Origin: Colwellia sp.
GTDB lineage: Bacteria; Pseudomonadota; Gammaproteobacteria; Enterobacterales; Alteromonadaceae
Assembly (NCBI GenBank): GCA_013215465.1
Contig: JABSOW010000005.1
Coordinates: 62,001 to 126,000, forward strand
Length of the DNA: 64,000 nucleotides
Direction of reading: 5' to 3'
Positions 60,554-64,000 of this stretch are shown here, piece after piece. A program made the translations under genes and the position numbers. The notes under the pieces are model-generated. The model was not told the DNA's origin. It did no database searches and saw only the letters and a list, made by a program, of their open reading frames with translations. Positions within the stretch are counted from its first letter, which is position 1. Every line of letters starts with the position of its first letter.

Positions 60554-60613
60554 TATACCCATGTTACCTCAAGATGCCGGATTCAACTCGTATATTGAAG
60601 TATCATGGGTATA
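60554..60613. repeat. 60-bp inverted-repeat element between nfeD and the Hsp70 gene
   Basis: The left arm (60554-60572, starting TATACCCATG) and right arm (60595-60613, ending CATGGGTATA) are 19 bp each and match at 17 of 19 positions as inverted repeats, with a 22-bp loop. It has the look of a miniature inverted-repeat or dispersed REP-type element; only one copy occurs in this window. Confidence 0.65.
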
Positions 60614-60618
60614 GATGT

Positions 60619-60674
60619 TAAGAGCGGTACTATTTTTTGTTAAGCTAATACCGTTCTTAGCACTTTGTTTTTAT
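60619..60674 (+). terminator. hairpin terminator after nfeD
   Basis: TAAGAGCGGTA (60619-60629) pairs with TACCGTTCTTA (60649-60659) with one G-T pair across a 19-base loop, followed by a T-rich tract (CACTTTGTTTTTATTT). It lies at the convergent end of nfeD and the Hsp70 gene. Confidence 0.6.
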
Positions 60675-62029
60675 TTATATATTTTTTCTGCCCAACGGGC
60701 TAATCCGGCAGTGACACTACCAAAATGGTCACCAACCACTACAGGAATATTAGGCATTTGTTGCTGTAAAAATTCGCTTAATATCGGCGATTTTGCCGTA
60801 CCACCAGTAACAAAAATCACGTCGGGCTGGCATTGCGCTTGTGCAACAGCCGATTGCATTAACTCACCTATGCTTGCTAAGGTACGTTTATTGGCTGAAC
60901 GTAATAAGTCTCGATTTACTTCAACACTAAGTTGCTTGCAAACATCATGTAAATCAATCGTTTGTTGATTATGGTCAGATAAGCCGATTTTTGCCTGCTC
61001 AGCAGCATTCACTAATTGATAACTTAATTTATGATCATGCACAGTGACTAAACGATCGACGATACTGCTTTCTTTTGCATCTCGTGATAGTCGCATTAAA
61101 TCGCGTCTGTTTTGGGTGCTGTAAAACTCGGTTTGTTCATTGATATTATTAATGGCTAATGCTTGAAAAAAACTACTAGTAGGTAGGGTTTTACCTGTTT
61201 TCAACAAGCCATTCATACCCAAGCTAGGCATGATACCTTGTAAAGCTAATTGAATATCAAAGTCATTGCCAGCGATACGAACCCCACTATGGGCTAGCAA
61301 GTGCTCTAGGCGGCAATCATTGTCTTTGAGTTCTGGCCCCATCAATAACATTGAACAATCACTGGTGCCACCACCAATATCAACCACTAATACTTTAGTT
61401 TCTTTCGTTAAGCTGGCTTCAAACTCAAAGCCTGCGGCCACAGGTTCAAATTGAAATTCCACCTCTTTAAAACCCACACGCTTGGCAGCATTAGTTAATA
61501 CTTCAATGGCTTGACGGTTACTTTCTTCGCCGTTCAATCCTTGAAAATTGATCGGGCGTCCAATGACGGTTTGCTCGACTGTATGGCCTAATTTCGCTTC
61601 CGTTAAGGTTTTTACATTGCTCATCATGGCGGCAACCATGTCTTCAAAGAGTTGAATTTGCATGGGGGCTAAACCACTGGCACCTAGAAATGATTTTGGC
61701 GATTTGATGTAGTAGCCTTCTTCAGGATCTTCCAAATACTTAGCAAGCGCGGCTTTACCAAATACTAATTCACTATCGATGCCGTCAAAGGCTAATTCAC
61801 GTAATGCTCTTTGACTTTTCTGTAATTGTGGAGCACGTACGCTTTTGAAGGATTTTTGCTGTTCGCTGGAAAGCTGTTGGCATAACCAATGACAGATAAC
61901 GTCACGATCAGGCGCGTATAAATTAGACGCTATGGTGTTACTACCATTAACTAATTGTAGTATTTCGGGTTGACCATTATGCATTTTGGCAACACTACAA
62001 TTTGATGTGCCGTAATCAAAACCTATCAT
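60671..62029 (-). CDS. yegD: Hsp70-family chaperone-like protein, YegD-type
   Basis: A 452-residue actin-fold ATPase of the YegD group: phosphate-1 GFDYGTSNCSVAKMHNG at the N-terminus, the phosphate-2 VVDIGGGTSDCSMLLMG and the adenosine-binding VIFVTGGTAKSPILSEFLQQ. Members have the nucleotide-binding domain but a short or absent substrate-binding lid. The role is unknown. It is convergent with nfeD. Confidence 0.9.
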   Translation of the reverse strand: MIGFDYGTSNCSVAKMHNGQPEILQLVNGSNTIASNLYAPDRDVICHWLCQQLSSEQQKSFKSVRAPQLQKSQRALRELAFDGIDSELVFGKAALAKYLEDPEEGYYIKSPKSFLGASGLAPMQIQLFEDMVAAMMSNVKTLTEAKLGHTVEQTVIGRPINFQGLNGEESNRQAIEVLTNAAKRVGFKEVEFQFEPVAAGFEFEASLTKETKVLVVDIGGGTSDCSMLLMGPELKDNDCRLEHLLAHSGVRIAGNDFDIQLALQGIMPSLGMNGLLKTGKTLPTSSFFQALAINNINEQTEFYSTQNRRDLMRLSRDAKESSIVDRLVTVHDHKLSYQLVNAAEQAKIGLSDHNQQTIDLHDVCKQLSVEVNRDLLRSANKRTLASIGELMQSAVAQAQCQPDVIFVTGGTAKSPILSEFLQQQMPNIPVVVGDHFGSVTAGLARWAEKIYK

Positions 62030-62150
62030 TAATTCTTTCGCTACTCGAACATTAAAAATGGTCGCGTAGCATACTTAGATATTCACTTAGGCACAAGCGC
62101 TTTAATACGTTAAAATAAGCGCAATAAAAATTATAAGGGTAGGAACTAGG

Positions 62151-62552
62151 GTGAAACTTAATAAAATCAGTCAAAAAATTGATAATAATGTGTGCAAAGC
62201 GCTAACCATTGCTTGTGAGGCTTCATTACATGAAGTGTTAGGCTTTGCTTGGCTTACTCATAGAGCGAACTATACTAATTTTCCTGCCAGCTTAGTGATA
62301 ACTTGTGTTTTTGAGACAGACACTGAAATTGACGTAATGAAAGTGCAGCAACAAGATAAATTATTGCGTAATATCATTCAAAAACAATTATTAAAAGTTG
62401 GCGTAGTGGTGAAAAATATTAAGCATCAGGTGCATTTTGATAGTGAAGAGGCTTGTCAACAACAGCATCAAGGTGAATGGCCGCAGCGGTTAGCGCTTAG
62501 TATCACCAAGCAAAAGCCTCATATGGGTCGAAGTAACAATGGTAGACGATAG
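62151..62552 (+). CDS. conserved small protein of unknown function
   Basis: A 133-residue protein starting at GTG 62151, with AGGAACTAGG just upstream as ribosome-binding site. It reads MKLNKISQKIDNNVCKALTIACEASLHEVLGFAWLTHRANYTNFPASLVITCVFETDTEID and later KLLRNIIQKQLLKVGVVVKNIKHQVHFDSEEACQ, which looks conserved and compact. Similar proteins occur in marine Gammaproteobacteria by my recollection, without known function. It ends in a basic tail. Confidence 0.7.
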   Translation: MKLNKISQKIDNNVCKALTIACEASLHEVLGFAWLTHRANYTNFPASLVITCVFETDTEIDVMKVQQQDKLLRNIIQKQLLKVGVVVKNIKHQVHFDSEEACQQQHQGEWPQRLALSITKQKPHMGRSNNGRR

Positions 62553-62602
62553 CTGTCCACCATTGAAAACGGGTTATTAACTTAGATAGAATCAATTATG
62601 TT

Positions 62603-62655
62603 CGAACTTGTCCATCACCATAAACGACAAACTTTTCTGTTGTCAGCGCTTCTAA
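62603..62655. repeat. duplicated copy of the proA 3' end
   Basis: The 53 bp at 62603-62655 match 62697-62749, inside the proA 3' end, with one mismatch, at a 94-bp offset. The similarity continues weakly past the repeat (CCATAAGCAT at 62670-62679 versus 62759-62768). It is a partial duplication just beyond the proA stop codon. Confidence 0.9.
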
Positions 62656-62689
62656 GTCCTATGTGAGCTCCATAAGCATACTGCTTATA

Positions 62690-63946
62690 TTAGTTGCGAA
62701 CTTGTCCATCACCATAAACGACAAATTTTTCTGTTGTCAGCGCTTCTAATCCCATCGGCCCATAAGCATGTAATTTACTGGTAGAGATACCAATTTCAGA
62801 GCCTAAACCTAATTGATTACCATCAGAAAAACGCGAAGAGGCGTTAACCATAACAACCGATGAGTTTATTTGACGAATAAATGTTTGGCTACGTGATATA
62901 TCTTGCGTAACGATAACCTCAGTGTGATCTGAAGTATATTCATTAATATGACTAACGGCATCATCAAAGCTATTTACTACTTTAACGGCGATTTCTTGCG
63001 CTAGATATTCTGCATGATAATCTGCTATGGTAGCTAATTGGCCACCGTCAAAGTAACTAATACTGTTTTCACAAGCATGTACTGTTACTTGTGCTGCCTC
63101 AGCAAGTGCCTTAGCCGCTAACGGTAAGAATTGCGCGCTAATATCTTGATGCACTAATAGCGTTTCAAAGGCATTACAAGCGCTTGGTTTTTGAGTTTTA
63201 CCGTTGACTAAAATGTTAACTGCTTTGGTTAAGTCAGCTGATTTATCAATAAACAGGTGACAAACACCTTTAAAATGCTGGATGACGGGAATTTGGCTAT
63301 GCTCAGTAACATAACGAATTAAACCTTCACCGCCGCGAGGAATAACTAAGTCAATAGTGTCTTTTTGTTTTAATAATTGTTCAATAACACCACGACTGGT
63401 ATCAGGGATAACACTAACAATATTTTTATCAAAGCCTTGCTGTTCAATTACTTGATGTAAACAGTTTGCTAGCGCTAAATTAGAATGGATAGCCTCAGAG
63501 CCGCCACGTAAAATGACAGCGTTGCCTGACTTGATACATAAAGCGGCGGATTCTGCTGTTACGTTTGGACGAGCTTCGTAAATCATCGCAATAACGCCTA
63601 AAGGAATACGCATCTTGCCAACTTGCATGCCGTTAGGGCGTAATGATAAGTTGGCAATATTACCGACAGGATCAGCGAGGGTAATTATTTCTCTAATGGC
63701 AGAGCTGATATCTTTTACCCGTTGCGTGGTAAGTAATAACCTATCAAGCATCGCATCACTTAATCCCTTGGCTCGACCAGCATCTATGTCTTTACCATTT
63801 TCACTAATAATTAAGGCACTGCTGTTTTCAATAGAACCAGCGATAGCATGCAATAAAGTGTTTTTTTCTATAGTCGTTAATTGAGCGGCAACTCGGCTCG
63901 CTTTTTTTGCTTGAGCAGCCATTACTGCCATATTAAATGCGGACAT
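62690..63946 (-). CDS. proA: glutamate-5-semialdehyde dehydrogenase
   Basis: A 418-residue gamma-glutamyl phosphate reductase, the second step of proline synthesis. Conserved blocks: MRIPLGVIAMIYEARPNVTAESAALCIKSGNAVILRGGSEAI, VIPRGGEGLIRYVTEHSQIPVIQHFKGVCHLFID, the catalytic Cys in QKPSACNAFETLL and HTEVIVTQ. It is full length. The partner proB would be expected upstream, beyond the window end, if the usual proB-proA order holds. A 53-bp piece of its 3' end is duplicated just downstream. Confidence 0.97.
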   Translation of the reverse strand: MSAFNMAVMAAQAKKASRVAAQLTTIEKNTLLHAIAGSIENSSALIISENGKDIDAGRAKGLSDAMLDRLLLTTQRVKDISSAIREIITLADPVGNIANLSLRPNGMQVGKMRIPLGVIAMIYEARPNVTAESAALCIKSGNAVILRGGSEAIHSNLALANCLHQVIEQQGFDKNIVSVIPDTSRGVIEQLLKQKDTIDLVIPRGGEGLIRYVTEHSQIPVIQHFKGVCHLFIDKSADLTKAVNILVNGKTQKPSACNAFETLLVHQDISAQFLPLAAKALAEAAQVTVHACENSISYFDGGQLATIADYHAEYLAQEIAVKVVNSFDDAVSHINEYTSDHTEVIVTQDISRSQTFIRQINSSVVMVNASSRFSDGNQLGLGSEIGISTSKLHAYGPMGLEALTTEKFVVYGDGQVRN

Positions 63947-64000
63947 TTTTCACTCTTTATTTGATTTTTTAAACAATCTGTAATGATTACCAAATTACCA

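Overview
The window reads as a low-GC chromosome segment of a marine gammaproteobacterium, most likely Alteromonadales near Colwellia/Thalassotalea. This rests on the housekeeping genes (nfuA, bioH, rph-pyrE, yicC, ilvL-GMDA, ilvY/ilvC, yifB, yceH, ppnP, proA), whose protein sequences and regulatory sites follow the gammaproteobacterial pattern. The assignment is inferred from protein character, not from a search. No tRNA, rRNA or CRISPR array was seen.

Layout. 1-7.9 kb: a minus-strand iron-uptake operon (exbB, two exbD, tonB, a TonB-dependent siderophore receptor, an FMN-dependent alpha-hydroxy-acid dehydrogenase, a PiuC-like dioxygenase) behind a promoter overlapped by a Fur-like site, with a divergent LysR gene. 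8.8-24.7 kb: ordinary chromosomal genes, including nfuA with a near-consensus IscR type 1 site, an M14 peptidase, comF, bioH, an SprA-family zincin, pyrE/rph, a thioredoxin/GMC-oxidoreductase operon, a beta-lactamase-fold serine hydrolase, an LD-carboxypeptidase with an unknown partner, and yicC. 24.8-43.1 kb: an 18.3-kb genomic island downstream of yicC, bounded by a 21-bp perfect direct repeat (26 bp with one mismatch) and starting with a tyrosine integrase. 43.3-48.1 kb: yceH, a decayed integrase tail, a hipBA module with repeated operators, and a VOC/FMN-reductase pair with a divergent Cys-rich regulator. 48.3-58.9 kb: branched-chain amino-acid biosynthesis (ilvL-G-M-D-A with a full attenuator, and ilvY-ilvC). 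59-64 kb: SPFH/NfeD pair, YegD-like Hsp70, a conserved small protein, and proA with a duplicated 3' end.

The island is the most interesting part. It carries (i) an inner unit with a second integrase, an RstA/Rep_trans-like replication initiator and an AlpA-like regulator; (ii) a tightly packed type I restriction operon hsdM-hsdS-SIR2-AlbA_2-hsdR, in which a SIR2-like protein and a Schlafen/AlbA_2 protein with 21-bp tandem repeats sit between specificity and restriction subunits; and (iii) at its right end a reverse transcriptase followed by a SLATT membrane protein. Between RT and SLATT lies a noncoding stretch closed by a perfect 10-bp inverted repeat, and a second structured noncoding stretch precedes the RT. 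The last cassette looks like an RT/ncRNA/pore-effector defence system and is my best candidate for something undescribed; function is inferred from domains and context only.
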